Of a stretch of 64,000 nucleotides of DNA, positions 42,555 through 51,808 are shown one piece after another; the stretch's first letter is position 1, and each line of letters begins with the position of its first letter. This DNA is from JAJXZJ01 sp050012855. GTDB taxonomy: Bacteria > Verrucomicrobiota > Verrucomicrobiia > Limisphaerales > J093. The notes beneath the pieces are model-generated. The model was not told the DNA's origin. It saw nothing but the letters and a program-made list of their open reading frames with translations, and did no database searches. Made by a program: the position numbers and the translations under genes. The stretch lies in NCBI GenBank assembly GCA_050012855.1, contig JBEKGJ010000005.1, positions 1 to 64,000 of the forward strand, written 5' to 3'.

Positions 42555-43334
42555 TCATTTGCGGGAAGCAGGTCGGTGGCAGACGGATTTGGACAACGTG
42601 ACCGCGAGTGGATCGGCGCCTTCCGCGGCAAAGCCGAGGTTGAAATGCCGCCACCAGCCTTCGGCGTGTTTGAATCGGCGCGACATCCGGCCCACGGCCC
42701 GCGAGCACTCGTCGAGCATCTGGCCCATCGAGTCGAGGTCCTGGCTGGATTCGAGCCAGGTGCGCTGGCTTTCGTGGGCGGCGAGCGCCTGGTGCTTGAG
42801 GTCGTGGACGGCAGTGGTGTTGACGAACAACTCCGGAACGGTCAAACCGCCGAGCGGATCGTGGAGACCATGCGGAACCGAATGATAGACGACCGTTTCG
42901 CCGGGGAACGGCGGCCGCGGCGGAACCGTGCGATAGTTCGGCATGCCGCGGGCAAAGGTGGCCGTCACCACCAAACGGCAGGTGTTCGTGTGATCCTCCA
43001 TGTAATCCACCGGCGGCTGGGTCAACACAATGGCCGGCCGCACTTCCCGGATGACGGCGGCGAGCCGGCGCAGCAGCTTGTCCGCGTAGAAAATCTCCAG
43101 GTCGTGGCACAGGCTCGGATGATGGCGCGCACCCAGGATGGCGGCGGCCCGCCGGGCCTCGCGGGCGCGCATCCGGCCGAGCGTTTTGGCGTCGAAGCGG
43201 GTGCCGCCACACGAGCCATCGGCAACGGTCATGGTGTGCGTTTCCCAGCCGGCCTGCTTGAGCAGCAGCAGCGTGCCGGCCATGTGGAATTCGATGTCGT
43301 CCGGATGGGCCGCGATGGCGAAGGCAGCAGGCAT
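42555..43334 (-). CDS. PIG-L/LmbE-family deacetylase
   Basis: A 259-residue zinc-dependent N-deacetylase. The AHPDDIEFHMAGTLL motif carries the catalytic Asp and the zinc-binding His and Asp; EDHTNTCRL (His) completes the metal site. The IVLTQPPVDYMEDH and SVPHGLHDP segments are typical of the sugar-acting members. It is upstream of the NagB-like gene and probably in one operon, acting on an N-acetylglucosamine-like substrate; the exact substrate is unknown. Confidence 0.88.
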   Translation of the reverse strand: MPAAFAIAAHPDDIEFHMAGTLLLLKQAGWETHTMTVADGSCGGTRFDAKTLGRMRAREARRAAAILGARHHPSLCHDLEIFYADKLLRRLAAVIREVRPAIVLTQPPVDYMEDHTNTCRLVVTATFARGMPNYRTVPPRPPFPGETVVYHSVPHGLHDPLGGLTVPELFVNTTAVHDLKHQALAAHESQRTWLESSQDLDSMGQMLDECSRAVGRMSRRFKHAEGWWRHFNLGFAAEGADPLAVTLSKSVCHRPASRK

Positions 43335-43387
43335 GGTGATTCAGAGTCGGTGCAATCGAGTTAGTGTCGGCGACGTGTGCGGTTCAG

Positions 43388-46300
43388 TCAGTTTTCAAGG
43401 TTGATCGTCTTCTCGAATCTGCCGTAACGCAGGGCCAGCGTTGGCAGCACCAGCAGGTTCAGGGTGGTGGAGGTGACCAGGCCGCCGAGGATGACGATGG
43501 CCATCGGGCCTTCGATTTCGCGGCCAGCCTCGCCCGTGCCCAAGGCGAGCGGCAACAGGCCGAGGCCGGTCACCGTCGCCGTCATCAACACCGGCATCAA
43601 CCGTTCCGACGCGCCGCGGATGGCGGCGTCCCAGCCCCAGGTCATGCCTTCCTCGTTCACCAAATGCTCGAAATGCGAAATCATCATGATCGAGTTCCGC
43701 GCCGTGATGCCGAAGAGCGTCACGAAACCGACCAGCGAGCCGATCGTGAGCGCGCCCTGGCCCGACTCGCCCAACACACTGCCCAGCCAGACGGTCAGCA
43801 CGCCGCCGACGAGGGCGAACGGCACGTTGACCAGCACGAGCAGGAGGTTGCGGATGCGGTGAAACACCACACTCAGCAACAGCAGGATGCCGACCGCGGC
43901 GATACCGGAGTGCAGCAGCAGTTCGCGCTGGGCCCGCGCCTTCGCCTCGGCCGCGCCGCTGAACTCCGCGTAAACATTCTTTGGAAAAGCGACCTTCGCC
44001 GCGACCTGCCGCCGCGCCTCGTCAACAAAGGAGCTGACGTCGCGCCCGGTGACGTTGCAGGTCACCGTTTGCCGCCGGCGCGCGCCTTCGTGCAGGATCG
44101 AGAAACGGCCGCTGGCCGGGTAGATTTCGGCCAGTTCCTGCAAGGGAATCCGGCTGCCCGAGGGGCTGCGCAGCAGCAGCGCGCCGATGGTTTCCGGGTC
44201 GCGCCGTTCCGCTGGCGCCAGGATCACCGCCACGTCGGCCACCTGGTTGCCGCGGTGGCTTTGGGCGACGACGGTTCCCTGAAAAGCCGTGTCCAGCGCT
44301 TCGAGCACTTCGACCGGGCGGAAACCAAACTGCGTAAGGCGGTCCGGTCGCAGCTTCACCGCCAGGCGCGGCGCTCCAGGTGGCGCCTTGACCTTCACGT
44401 CGGCCTGCCCGCGCACGCTCAGGAGCGCGTTCGCGATTTCCCGGGCCTTGGCATCGAGCACATCCAGGTCGTCCCCGAAAACATTGACGACCACGGGCGC
44501 CGTTTCGCCGGTGAGCGTTTCGCCGATGCGGTCACCCAGGAACGTGAGGACCTCGAACTGGAGGCCGGGAAACTGTTGAAGAATGCCGCGGATTTCGTCG
44601 GGCATGCGCGCTTCCGCGCGGGCGGGCATGGGCTGGAGGTCAACGTGGAACTCGCTCCGGTGCGGGTCCCAGGTGTCTTCGCCCAGCTCGGCCCGACCGA
44701 TCTGTTGTTCGACGGTGGCGATGTGATTGGAATCGGCCAGCAGCGACCGGGAAATCAGCGTGCCGAGGCGGAACATTTCCGGGAGCGAAGTGCCGGGGGT
44801 CGCGACCACCTGGAGGACGAGGTGGCCTTCCCGGAAATCGGGCATGAACCCGCCCCCGAGCGAGGGCAGGCGGGTGGCGGCCAACCCGCAGACGACGGCC
44901 ACCGCCACGATGATGGTGCGCGGCCAGCGGGCGACGAATCCCAGCACGGCGCGGTAGCCGGTCTTGAGCCGGTGTTGCAACCAGGGTTCCTCGGCCCGGG
45001 CGGCGCCGCGGTTGAACACCAGGAACGCCAGCGCGGGCGTGACGGTCAACGCCACCAGCAGCGAGGCCATGATGGCCAGGATGTAGCTCAGCGCCAGCGG
45101 GGCGAAGAAGCTGCCCTGGAGACCGGTGAGCGTGAGCACCGGCAGGAAAATCAAGGCTACGATGAAGGTGGCGAACACGACCGAGCGCCGGACTTCGAGC
45201 GAGGCGGCGAGCACCACGCCGAACACGGGGCGCGGCGTCGCGAGCGCCTTGTTCTCGCGCAGCCGCCGGAAGATGTTTTCCACATCAATGATCGAATCGT
45301 CCACCACTTCGCCCAGGGCGATCGCCAGGCCGCCGAGCGTGATGGTGTTGATGGTGATGCCGAATTTCTCGAGCACGATGACCGCCGTGAGCAGCGACAG
45401 CGGGATGGCGGTCAGCGAGATGCCGGCGGTCCGCGCGCTGCCCAGCAGGAGGAACAGCACCACGGCCACCAGCACGCCGCCCAGCGCGAGCGAGTGTTTC
45501 ATGTTGCGGAGGGCGGCTTCAATGAAGGTCGCCGGTCGGTGCAGCCGCGGATACACGGTGATGCCTTCCTTCGCGAACACGGGCTTGAGTTCCGCCAGGG
45601 CGGCTTCCAGTGCCAGCGTGACTTCCATCGTGTTGGCGCCGTACTGGCTCGACATGGTCATCAACACACCCGGCCGGCCCATCACGACGGAATCGCCATA
45701 CTTGGGTTCGGCGCCTTCGACGACGCGGGCCACGTCCTTGAGCCGGATGCTGAAACCGTTCGTGTGGGCCACGACCACCTCGCCCAGCACCTCGGGGGTG
45801 AGGGCCTGCCCCTCGGTCTGGATCGTGATCCGCTGGTTGCGGGTCTCGACGAACCCCGCGCCCATGACCGCCGTGGAGACACGGGCCACGTTCAACACGT
45901 CGGACAGGGCGAGGTCGTAGGCGAGCAACCGGTCGGGCAGCACCTGGATCTGAAGTTGCCGCACTTCGCCGCCGAACAAGCTGCACTTGGCCACGCCGGG
46001 TACGGAAAGGAACCGCGGCTTGAGGGTCCAGTCCGCAAAGGTCCGCAGCTCCATCGGGGTCAACCGGTCGCTGACCAGGCCGATCTTGAGCATGTCCATC
46101 GTGGAGGACGTCAGCGGGGTCATCCGCGGGGTCTTGACCGTGGTGGGCAGCGCGCCGGCGGTTTCCGCCAGCTTCTCGGCGAGCATTTGCCGGGCGCGAA
46201 ACACGTCGGTGCCCTCCTTGAACACCGCGGTGACGATCGAGAGCCCCTGGATGGACTCCGAGCGGAGCGATTCCATGTCGCCCAGTCCGTTGACCATGGA

Positions 46301-46510
46301 TTCGATCGGCAGGGTGACCAGCAACTCGACCTGTTCGGGCGCGAGGCCGGAGCACTCGGTCTGAATCACGACCTGTGGCTGGACGAAGTTCGGGAACACG
46401 TCGAGCTTCGCGTTGCTGACGACGTAGATGCCGTAAGCCAGCAGCACGCAGGCCAGCGCCACCACGATGCCGCGAAACTTCAGCGAGAAATGGACCAGGG
46501 CGTTGAGCAT
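43388..46510 (-). CDS. RND efflux permease, CusA/CzcA (metal) type
   Basis: A 1040-residue proton-driven inner-membrane pump. Two repeats of a membrane helix, a large periplasmic loop and a helix bundle are visible. The proton-relay segment in TM4 reads LGEVVDDSIIDVENIFRRLREN, the HME-RND pattern with two aspartates. LVTLPIESMVNGLGDMESLRSESIQGLS and GVAKCSLFGGEVRQLQIQVLP are characteristic of the metal subfamily. The last segment, GREIEGPMAIVILGGLVTSTTLNLLVLP, is conserved. It is third in the operon after the TolC-like and adaptor genes. The metal specificity cannot be read. Confidence 0.93.
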   Translation of the reverse strand: MLNALVHFSLKFRGIVVALACVLLAYGIYVVSNAKLDVFPNFVQPQVVIQTECSGLAPEQVELLVTLPIESMVNGLGDMESLRSESIQGLSIVTAVFKEGTDVFRARQMLAEKLAETAGALPTTVKTPRMTPLTSSTMDMLKIGLVSDRLTPMELRTFADWTLKPRFLSVPGVAKCSLFGGEVRQLQIQVLPDRLLAYDLALSDVLNVARVSTAVMGAGFVETRNQRITIQTEGQALTPEVLGEVVVAHTNGFSIRLKDVARVVEGAEPKYGDSVVMGRPGVLMTMSSQYGANTMEVTLALEAALAELKPVFAKEGITVYPRLHRPATFIEAALRNMKHSLALGGVLVAVVLFLLLGSARTAGISLTAIPLSLLTAVIVLEKFGITINTITLGGLAIALGEVVDDSIIDVENIFRRLRENKALATPRPVFGVVLAASLEVRRSVVFATFIVALIFLPVLTLTGLQGSFFAPLALSYILAIMASLLVALTVTPALAFLVFNRGAARAEEPWLQHRLKTGYRAVLGFVARWPRTIIVAVAVVCGLAATRLPSLGGGFMPDFREGHLVLQVVATPGTSLPEMFRLGTLISRSLLADSNHIATVEQQIGRAELGEDTWDPHRSEFHVDLQPMPARAEARMPDEIRGILQQFPGLQFEVLTFLGDRIGETLTGETAPVVVNVFGDDLDVLDAKAREIANALLSVRGQADVKVKAPPGAPRLAVKLRPDRLTQFGFRPVEVLEALDTAFQGTVVAQSHRGNQVADVAVILAPAERRDPETIGALLLRSPSGSRIPLQELAEIYPASGRFSILHEGARRRQTVTCNVTGRDVSSFVDEARRQVAAKVAFPKNVYAEFSGAAEAKARAQRELLLHSGIAAVGILLLLSVVFHRIRNLLLVLVNVPFALVGGVLTVWLGSVLGESGQGALTIGSLVGFVTLFGITARNSIMMISHFEHLVNEEGMTWGWDAAIRGASERLMPVLMTATVTGLGLLPLALGTGEAGREIEGPMAIVILGGLVTSTTLNLLVLPTLALRYGRFEKTINLEN

Positions 46511-46549
46511 CGGAGCAACCCGGAGATCAGCGGTTGGCGCAGTTCCCGT

Positions 46550-47548
46550 TCATTCCTCGCCTCCCTGGCCTTTGAACTCTTCCGAGAGCAGTTCCTGCGC
46601 GCCGACGACCACTACCTTGTCCTGCGCCTGGAGGCCCTCGCGAACGAACCAGCCCGTGTCCAGTGGTCGTTCCAGCACGACGCCTTTGCGGACAAACGTC
46701 TCGTCGCCCGTCTGGAGATAGACAAACACCCCGCCTTCATGGCGCAGCAGCCCGTCCCGCGGAACCACCACCCCGGACACCGCCTCACCGGGCACAGTCA
46801 GCCAGGCGACAACCGCCGCGCCGGCTGGCAGCGGGTTGATTTTCTGGAGGAAGAGGAAACCCTGCGCCTGCATCTGCGGGTCGGCGCTGGGTGCGGGACC
46901 CATGTATTGCGCTTCGTGCAGCGCGTCGGGCGAAGCGATGGGGGCAACGCGGCCCTGGGTCGGCGGTGTTGCGAGTGAAGTTCCGAGCGGTAAATCAACG
47001 CGGACCAGCGCAGCTTCCTGGACCGCGAGCGCCTGGAAGAAGGCGGGCAGATCCGGCTGGCTTGCCACCGCCTTGCCCCAGCCCAGCAGCAGGCGTGGCC
47101 CGATCGAATCGAGCAGGATTTGATCCTTGCGCATGGCCGCCTCGGCGGTTTCGAGGGCGCGGGCGGAGGCATTTTGATTTTGAGAGTTGAGCGTCTTGAG
47201 CCGCTCGAACTCGCGGGTCGAGGCCTGAAGTGCGGTCTGCGCCCCGGCCAGCTCGGTGATCAGCGCACCCAGCGGCGCGGGGTCGAGCACGCGGCCGTAA
47301 GCCTTGATTTCGGGTTTCAGACTCGCCGCGGCGAGCGGCGCAGTCTGCAGTCCCATGCGCGTCTGCACGTTGCGATCCAGCTTGAGGAACGTCTCCCCAT
47401 TGGTGCCGTGGTGGACGAAGGAAGCCTCCTTGGTTTCCGCAGGGGTTTCTGGTTTCGCGGCGGACCCTCCAGCCGGCCGCAGAAAATACCAGGCGGCCAG
47501 GGCTCCCAGCGCGAGGCCGACGACAATGCCGAGCAGGACCTTCTTCAT
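46550..47548 (-). CDS. RND efflux periplasmic adaptor (membrane fusion protein)
   Basis: A 332-residue adaptor with an N-terminal anchor helix (MKKVLLGIVVGLALGALAAWYFL). A YGRVLDPAPLGALITELAGAQ lipoyl/hairpin start, a coiled-coil hairpin (about 100-145) and C-terminal barrel segments (VVPRDGLLRHEGGVFVYLQ, FVRKGVVLERPLDTGWFVREGLQAQDKVVVVGAQELL) follow. It links the TolC-like channel to the pump. Its ATG overlaps the TolC-like stop (ATGA) and the pump gene follows after 39 bp. Confidence 0.9.
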   Translation of the reverse strand: MKKVLLGIVVGLALGALAAWYFLRPAGGSAAKPETPAETKEASFVHHGTNGETFLKLDRNVQTRMGLQTAPLAAASLKPEIKAYGRVLDPAPLGALITELAGAQTALQASTREFERLKTLNSQNQNASARALETAEAAMRKDQILLDSIGPRLLLGWGKAVASQPDLPAFFQALAVQEAALVRVDLPLGTSLATPPTQGRVAPIASPDALHEAQYMGPAPSADPQMQAQGFLFLQKINPLPAGAAVVAWLTVPGEAVSGVVVPRDGLLRHEGGVFVYLQTGDETFVRKGVVLERPLDTGWFVREGLQAQDKVVVVGAQELLSEEFKGQGGEE

Positions 47549-48960
47549 GGTTTAGCAGATGGAGCCGAGGCGATCCGGCCCGATTCGAGGAGGGGCCAGG
47601 TGTCGCGGGGCAGTTGAATGGCGTCTTCGAGCTGGCCGACCGCCGCTTGGGCCTTCACCCGGGCATCGAGCAACGCCAGGTCGTTGACGCGCGCCTCCAG
47701 TTGCGCGGTGGCGAGCTCAAGCTGGTCGGCCGCGCCGGCCTTGAGCCGGGCGTCCACGGCCGTGGATTGTTCGCGGGCCAGATCGGCAAGCTGGACCTGC
47801 CGGCGCGCCTGATCGGTGGTGGCGGCAAGCCCGGCCAAAGCGCGGTCAACCTCGGCAATGATCTTTGCCTGCAAGGCGACGAAGCGTGCCGCCGCCTCCT
47901 CGCGTCGCGCCCGGGCCTCGGCGATCGGTCCCTGATTCTGGTTCAGAACCGGCAACTCGGCCGCGATGCCCAGCGTCCACTTATGCTCGCCCTGATCGAA
48001 CTGGTAACCCGGACTGATGTGGACGTTGGGATATTGCCTGGCGATTTCCAGTTGGAGCGCGGCCTCGGTGGACGCGTAGTCGGCGAGGGCCGCGAGCACG
48101 TCGGCGCGGCCGAGCAACGCGCGCTGGCGGGCGGCGTCCGACGTGAGTCTCGGCAGGGCGTCGGTGGGGAGATCGAGCGTGAAGTCGAACCGCGCCTCCG
48201 CGATCGCCTTCAACGGCAGACCCACCGCCTCGGCGATGCGCGCCCTGGCTTCGGCGGCGGCGCGCTGGGCCTCGGCGGCCTCGGCGCCGGTCCGGGCGAG
48301 GGCGAGGTGCGGCAGCGTGAGTTCGGGGCGGGCGATCACGCCGGCGTGGAACCGTTGCTCGAGCAGGGCGACGATTTGCTGCTGCACGGCGAGTTGCTGC
48401 TGGAGGAGGTCCGCCCGGCGCGAGCCGGCGGCGTAATCCAGAAGGGCCGTGCGCAGGTTCGCGCGCACCTGCCAGGCGACGGTGGTCAGGTTGAGCCGGG
48501 CGGCTTCGGAGAGCCCCTGGGCCTGGGCGATGCGATGACCGCGTTTGCCGGCGGTTTCGACCGGGATGTCGAGCGTGACGGCGGGAATCCACGGCGACAC
48601 GCCGGCGGCGGGGTTGAGCGTGTAACCTGGAATCGCGCTGAGGACCGGGTTGGGCCGGCCGCCCGCGCTCGTCACGGCCGCCCGGGCCACGCCCCATTGC
48701 GCGCGGGCCACGTCCAGGCTCGGATGGAAATAAAAGGCAACCAGGGTGAGCGTGTCGAAATCCCAGTCCGCCAGCGGCCATTCGGGCAGCGCGGGGCGCA
48801 GATTGGTCGCGATGAACGTGCGCAGGCCGGGATCGGCGAGGGAGCGGGATTCGAGGCTCGCGGCGGTCGCCGGCGGCGAGAGGGGACGCGCTTCGTAATG
48901 CGCGCAACCGGCGGCAACCAAAGCCAGGCCGCCCAGCAACGAGAAAATCACTCCGCGCAT
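47545..48960 (-). CDS. TolC-family outer-membrane efflux lipoprotein
   Basis: A 471-residue protein from ATG 48960. The lipobox LVAAGC (Cys about residue 19) predicts a lipoprotein. The body is two OEP repeats, each a pair of long Ala/Gln/Glu-rich helices (about 90-270 and 300-460), with PVLSAIPGYTLNP and YPNVHISPGYQFDQGEHKWTLGIAAELPVLNQNQG as the strand regions. It is first in the tripartite efflux operon. An ATG seven codons earlier is possible but would weaken the signal. Confidence 0.9.
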   Translation of the reverse strand: MRGVIFSLLGGLALVAAGCAHYEARPLSPPATAASLESRSLADPGLRTFIATNLRPALPEWPLADWDFDTLTLVAFYFHPSLDVARAQWGVARAAVTSAGGRPNPVLSAIPGYTLNPAAGVSPWIPAVTLDIPVETAGKRGHRIAQAQGLSEAARLNLTTVAWQVRANLRTALLDYAAGSRRADLLQQQLAVQQQIVALLEQRFHAGVIARPELTLPHLALARTGAEAAEAQRAAAEARARIAEAVGLPLKAIAEARFDFTLDLPTDALPRLTSDAARQRALLGRADVLAALADYASTEAALQLEIARQYPNVHISPGYQFDQGEHKWTLGIAAELPVLNQNQGPIAEARARREEAAARFVALQAKIIAEVDRALAGLAATTDQARRQVQLADLAREQSTAVDARLKAGAADQLELATAQLEARVNDLALLDARVKAQAAVGQLEDAIQLPRDTWPLLESGRIASAPSAKP

Positions 48961-49010
48961 GACTGCTGCCCAGCTAACCATGTCGCCGGAGTTGAGGCAA
49001 CCGATTTGCC

Positions 49011-49165
49011 GGTGGGCGGGTCGCGGACCGCCGGGCCGGTAGGGCTGTCGGTGCTCCGCAGCCCTGACTTCTCGTTCCCTGCTGGTGTTCGAGGAGAAGC
49101 TGGGGACACGACGCAGCGTGTCCGTACCGGATTTGGTTGGTGGTGGGTCGCGGACCGTGCGGTGT
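49011..49165. repeat. REP-like words upstream of the efflux operon
   Basis: GGTGGGCGGGTCGCGGACCG CCGGGCCGG (49011-49039) and GGTGGGTCGCGGACCG (49142-49157) are members of the palindromic family seen at 49991, 50104, 50194, 53935 and 57870. No gene lies between 48961 and 49165. Confidence 0.65.
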
Positions 49166-49930
49166 TCAACTCACCTTGCGCAGCAGCGTCCGCGCGCGGT
49201 GGACCCAGACGCTTTCCCGCCGGCGTTGGAAGGCGGGCGCGTGGGCGTCGTCGGCCACGACTTCCTGCAACGCGGCGCGCGCGGTATCGCGCTGGTTCTG
49301 CTTGAGCAGGAGTTCGGCATACTGGACTCGGGCGCGGGCGTAGGTGTGTTGCGCGAGCACGCGTTGCCAGACCGCGAGCGCGTCGGCGGGCCGCTCCAGG
49401 GCGGTGTAGGCCTCCGCCAGGGCCATCAGCGAGTGGCCGTAGTCGTGATCGGGGTTTTGCGCGCAGACCGCCTCGAGCCAGGGCAGGGCCTCGGGCGTTT
49501 TTTGCTGGCGGAGCAGGCATTGACCGTAATGAGCCCGGGTGTCCGCATCGTCCGGGTCGCGTTCGAGCGCGGCCCGATAGCAATCCGCGGCGCGTTCGAG
49601 TTTGCCCTGTTGGAGATAAATGTCGCCGAGCTGGGAATGGTGGTGGGCCTTGTCGAGGTGATGAATCTGGTCCTGCAGTTCCTTGATCCGGCGACGGTCC
49701 TGCGCGCCGGGCAACTCGAATCCGCGCATCGGCCCGGCGGCCTGACGATAGACCAGAAAGTAATAGAGGATCGCGTTCAGAAACGGGAAGATCAGGATGA
49801 ACAGCACCCAGAACCACTCCTGGCGACGAATGGCGTCCACGAACATCCACAGCGCGAACAGGCCAAACACCAACAGCAGGGGGCTGCTGAAATTCAGCAG
49901 GTCAAACAAGGACGCCAGCATCGCGGTCAT
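49166..49930 (-). CDS. Membrane-anchored TPR protein
   Basis: A 254-residue protein. Two N-terminal membrane helices (about 12-34 and 40-63, SSPLLLVFGLFALWMFVDAI and WFWVLFILIFPFLNAILYYFLVY) form a PLDc_N-like unit. TPR repeats follow from about residue 95: HHSQLGDIYLQQGKLERAADCYRAALERDPD, TRAHYGQCLLRQQKTPEALPWLEAV, and two more. It is likely a scaffold at the cytoplasmic face of the inner membrane. The partner is unknown and no operon partner is visible. Confidence 0.8.
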   Translation of the reverse strand: MTAMLASLFDLLNFSSPLLLVFGLFALWMFVDAIRRQEWFWVLFILIFPFLNAILYYFLVYRQAAGPMRGFELPGAQDRRRIKELQDQIHHLDKAHHHSQLGDIYLQQGKLERAADCYRAALERDPDDADTRAHYGQCLLRQQKTPEALPWLEAVCAQNPDHDYGHSLMALAEAYTALERPADALAVWQRVLAQHTYARARVQYAELLLKQNQRDTARAALQEVVADDAHAPAFQRRRESVWVHRARTLLRKVS

Positions 49931-50246
49931 CGCATTGATGGCCGATTCTAGCGGGGACGCGCCCGGTGGAATATGGAAAAATGCGCCGCGGGTGGGTCGT
50001 GGACCGCCGGGCCACGACGAAACGCTTCAAACTGCCGGCCCAGCAGTCCGGCAGCCACCCATGCGAAGTGCGAATGACGAAGTGCGAATGACGAATGACG
50101 AACGGTGGGTCGTGGATGCCGGGCCATGGTTTGAAAATGGGGAGCGCGCCCGTCTCGGGCGCCGATTTCGGCGTCCCGCCGGAATCTCATCAAGGTGGGT
50201 CGTGGACCTCCACGCCACGACAAAGCTTGCCACCCAACGCGGCTGT
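49931..50246. repeat. Intergenic block of REP-like palindromes and word repeats
   Basis: Four elements are visible. (1) GGTGGGTCGTGGACC, GCCG, GGCCACGAC (49991-50020), an inverted repeat, with variants at 50104-50129 and 50194-50221. (2) Tandem GAAGTGCGAATGAC words (50056-50102). (3) GTTTGAAAATGGGGA followed by the hairpin GCGCCCG-TCT-CGGGCGC (50146-50162). (4) CCGGCAGCCACCCAT, also at 53894-53908. No gene is present. Confidence 0.85.
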
Positions 50247-51731
50247 TCAGACGAGCGCCGGGACATCCTCCACGTCCGCCGCGCTCGGGCCGGTTTCCGC
50301 CAGCAGCGGTACCGTCGGATTGCGGAAATCAATGCCGGCGAGTGCCAGGTAATGGTGGAACACGTCGGTGTTTTGCAGGAACGCGCGGAAGCGCTCGGCG
50401 CCGGGGCCCAGGGCGAGCAGGGGAACGAAGTCGGCCGTGTGCGCGCCGCTGGTGAAGCCGACGCCGAGGTAATTCGCCTGCAACTGGCCGAGCTGCATCT
50501 CCGCGCCGTTCATCCCGTCGTACAGCACCGGCGCCTTCTTCTGCATCGCGGTGAGGAACAACGCCGCCTTTGCCTCCGGCACCTTGTAGCCCGTGGCGTC
50601 CGCGAGCAGGCGCTGCAGCGCGGCAACGTCGGTGATTTTCTTGAGTTCGGGCGCGAGGCTCTCGAATGACCGGCTGACCTTGAGCGTGTGCGCGAACAAC
50701 GGCGAACTCTGGCCATACTCCTTGCCCGTGCCATTGAGGCCGGGGTTCGCGGTGCCGTGATCCGTCGTGATGACGATCAGGGTGTCGGGTGTCTGGCCCT
50801 GGAAATCGAGGCAGACCTCGAGGGCCTCATCGAACGCAATCAGGTCATGCACGGCGGCCGTGATGTCGTTGGCGTGAGCGGCGTGATCCACGCGTCCGCC
50901 CTCGACCTGCAGGATGAAATGGTCTGCCCGTTCGAGTTTGGTCAGGGCGCGGCGGGTCATCGCCGCCAGCGACGGCACGCGCTCGCGCAGCTTGCGGTCG
51001 GAGCGCCAGTCGAGCGTGTAGGGCAGGTGGCTCGGATAGAACGTGCCCAGCCAGGGACGATCAAGCGGGGCCTGATCGAGTTCGCCGGCCCGCTCCATGA
51101 CGGTGTAACCCGCGGCGCGGAACTCGGCCCGGAGGTCGCGCTTGTCCTTGCGCTTGGCGGGATCGAAGAACGTGCTGCCGCCGCCGAGCAGGACTTCCAC
51201 CTTGCGCTCCAGATACTGGACCGCGATGTCGTTGGCACTGCCGCGCGCGGTGGCGTTGGTGGCGAAACCCGCCGGCGTGGCGTGGGTGATTTCCGTGGTG
51301 GTGACGAGCCCGCGCTTCCAGCCTATCTCGGCGAAGAGCGAGTACAGCGTGCGCAGCGGACGGCCATCCGGCAGGCAATTCAACGCGCCGTTGACCACCC
51401 GCGATCCGCAGCCCCAAGACGACGAGGCCGCCGCCGAGTCCGTGACCAGCGAATTCAGCGAACGCATGTTGACGGAGGTCGCGCTCACGCCGGGCTGCCC
51501 GAGCAGCTCGAAGAACCGCAATCCCCGTCCGCGCGTCAACGTCGAAAAATGATCGGCCAGCGTCCATGTGCCCGAGCTGGTGCCGTCGCTGACGAGTTGA
51601 ATGATGTGGCGGGGCCGCGCTCCGGGCGCGGTGGCCGCGGCTTGCGCGGAACGGACGAGGGCGGGAACGGCGGCGGCCGAGGCGGTCACCAGACCGGCCC
51701 GACGGAAGAAAGCACGGCGACTTGTCAACAT
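50247..51731 (-). CDS. Tat-exported alkaline phosphatase
   Basis: A 494-residue PhoA-type phosphomonoesterase. The N-terminus MLTSRRAFFRRAGLVTASAAAV is a twin-arginine signal. Catalytic landmarks are IIQLVSDGTSSG (metal Asp), SLVTDSAAASSSWGCG (nucleophile Ser about 99), VEGGRVDHAAHAND (metal ligands), VITTDHGTAN and FTSGAHTADFVPLLALGPGA. It releases phosphate outside the cytoplasmic membrane. I see no Pho-box that I could defend. It stands alone on this strand, with mqnC 78 bp upstream in the same direction. Confidence 0.93.
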   Translation of the reverse strand: MLTSRRAFFRRAGLVTASAAAVPALVRSAQAAATAPGARPRHIIQLVSDGTSSGTWTLADHFSTLTRGRGLRFFELLGQPGVSATSVNMRSLNSLVTDSAAASSSWGCGSRVVNGALNCLPDGRPLRTLYSLFAEIGWKRGLVTTTEITHATPAGFATNATARGSANDIAVQYLERKVEVLLGGGSTFFDPAKRKDKRDLRAEFRAAGYTVMERAGELDQAPLDRPWLGTFYPSHLPYTLDWRSDRKLRERVPSLAAMTRRALTKLERADHFILQVEGGRVDHAAHANDITAAVHDLIAFDEALEVCLDFQGQTPDTLIVITTDHGTANPGLNGTGKEYGQSSPLFAHTLKVSRSFESLAPELKKITDVAALQRLLADATGYKVPEAKAALFLTAMQKKAPVLYDGMNGAEMQLGQLQANYLGVGFTSGAHTADFVPLLALGPGAERFRAFLQNTDVFHHYLALAGIDFRNPTVPLLAETGPSAADVEDVPALV

Positions 51732-51808
51732 GGCGAAAACCTAACCAAACCGCGGCCGGGTGCCAATGGACATTTTGGTGACAATGCGGGGCCGGCTTCT
51801 GGTGACGA

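Noticed and set aside
43364..46978. 1204-codon plus-strand frame opposite the RND pump
   Set aside because: Antisense shadow of the pump and adaptor genes; composition is Arg/Gly/His-rich and no domain is visible.
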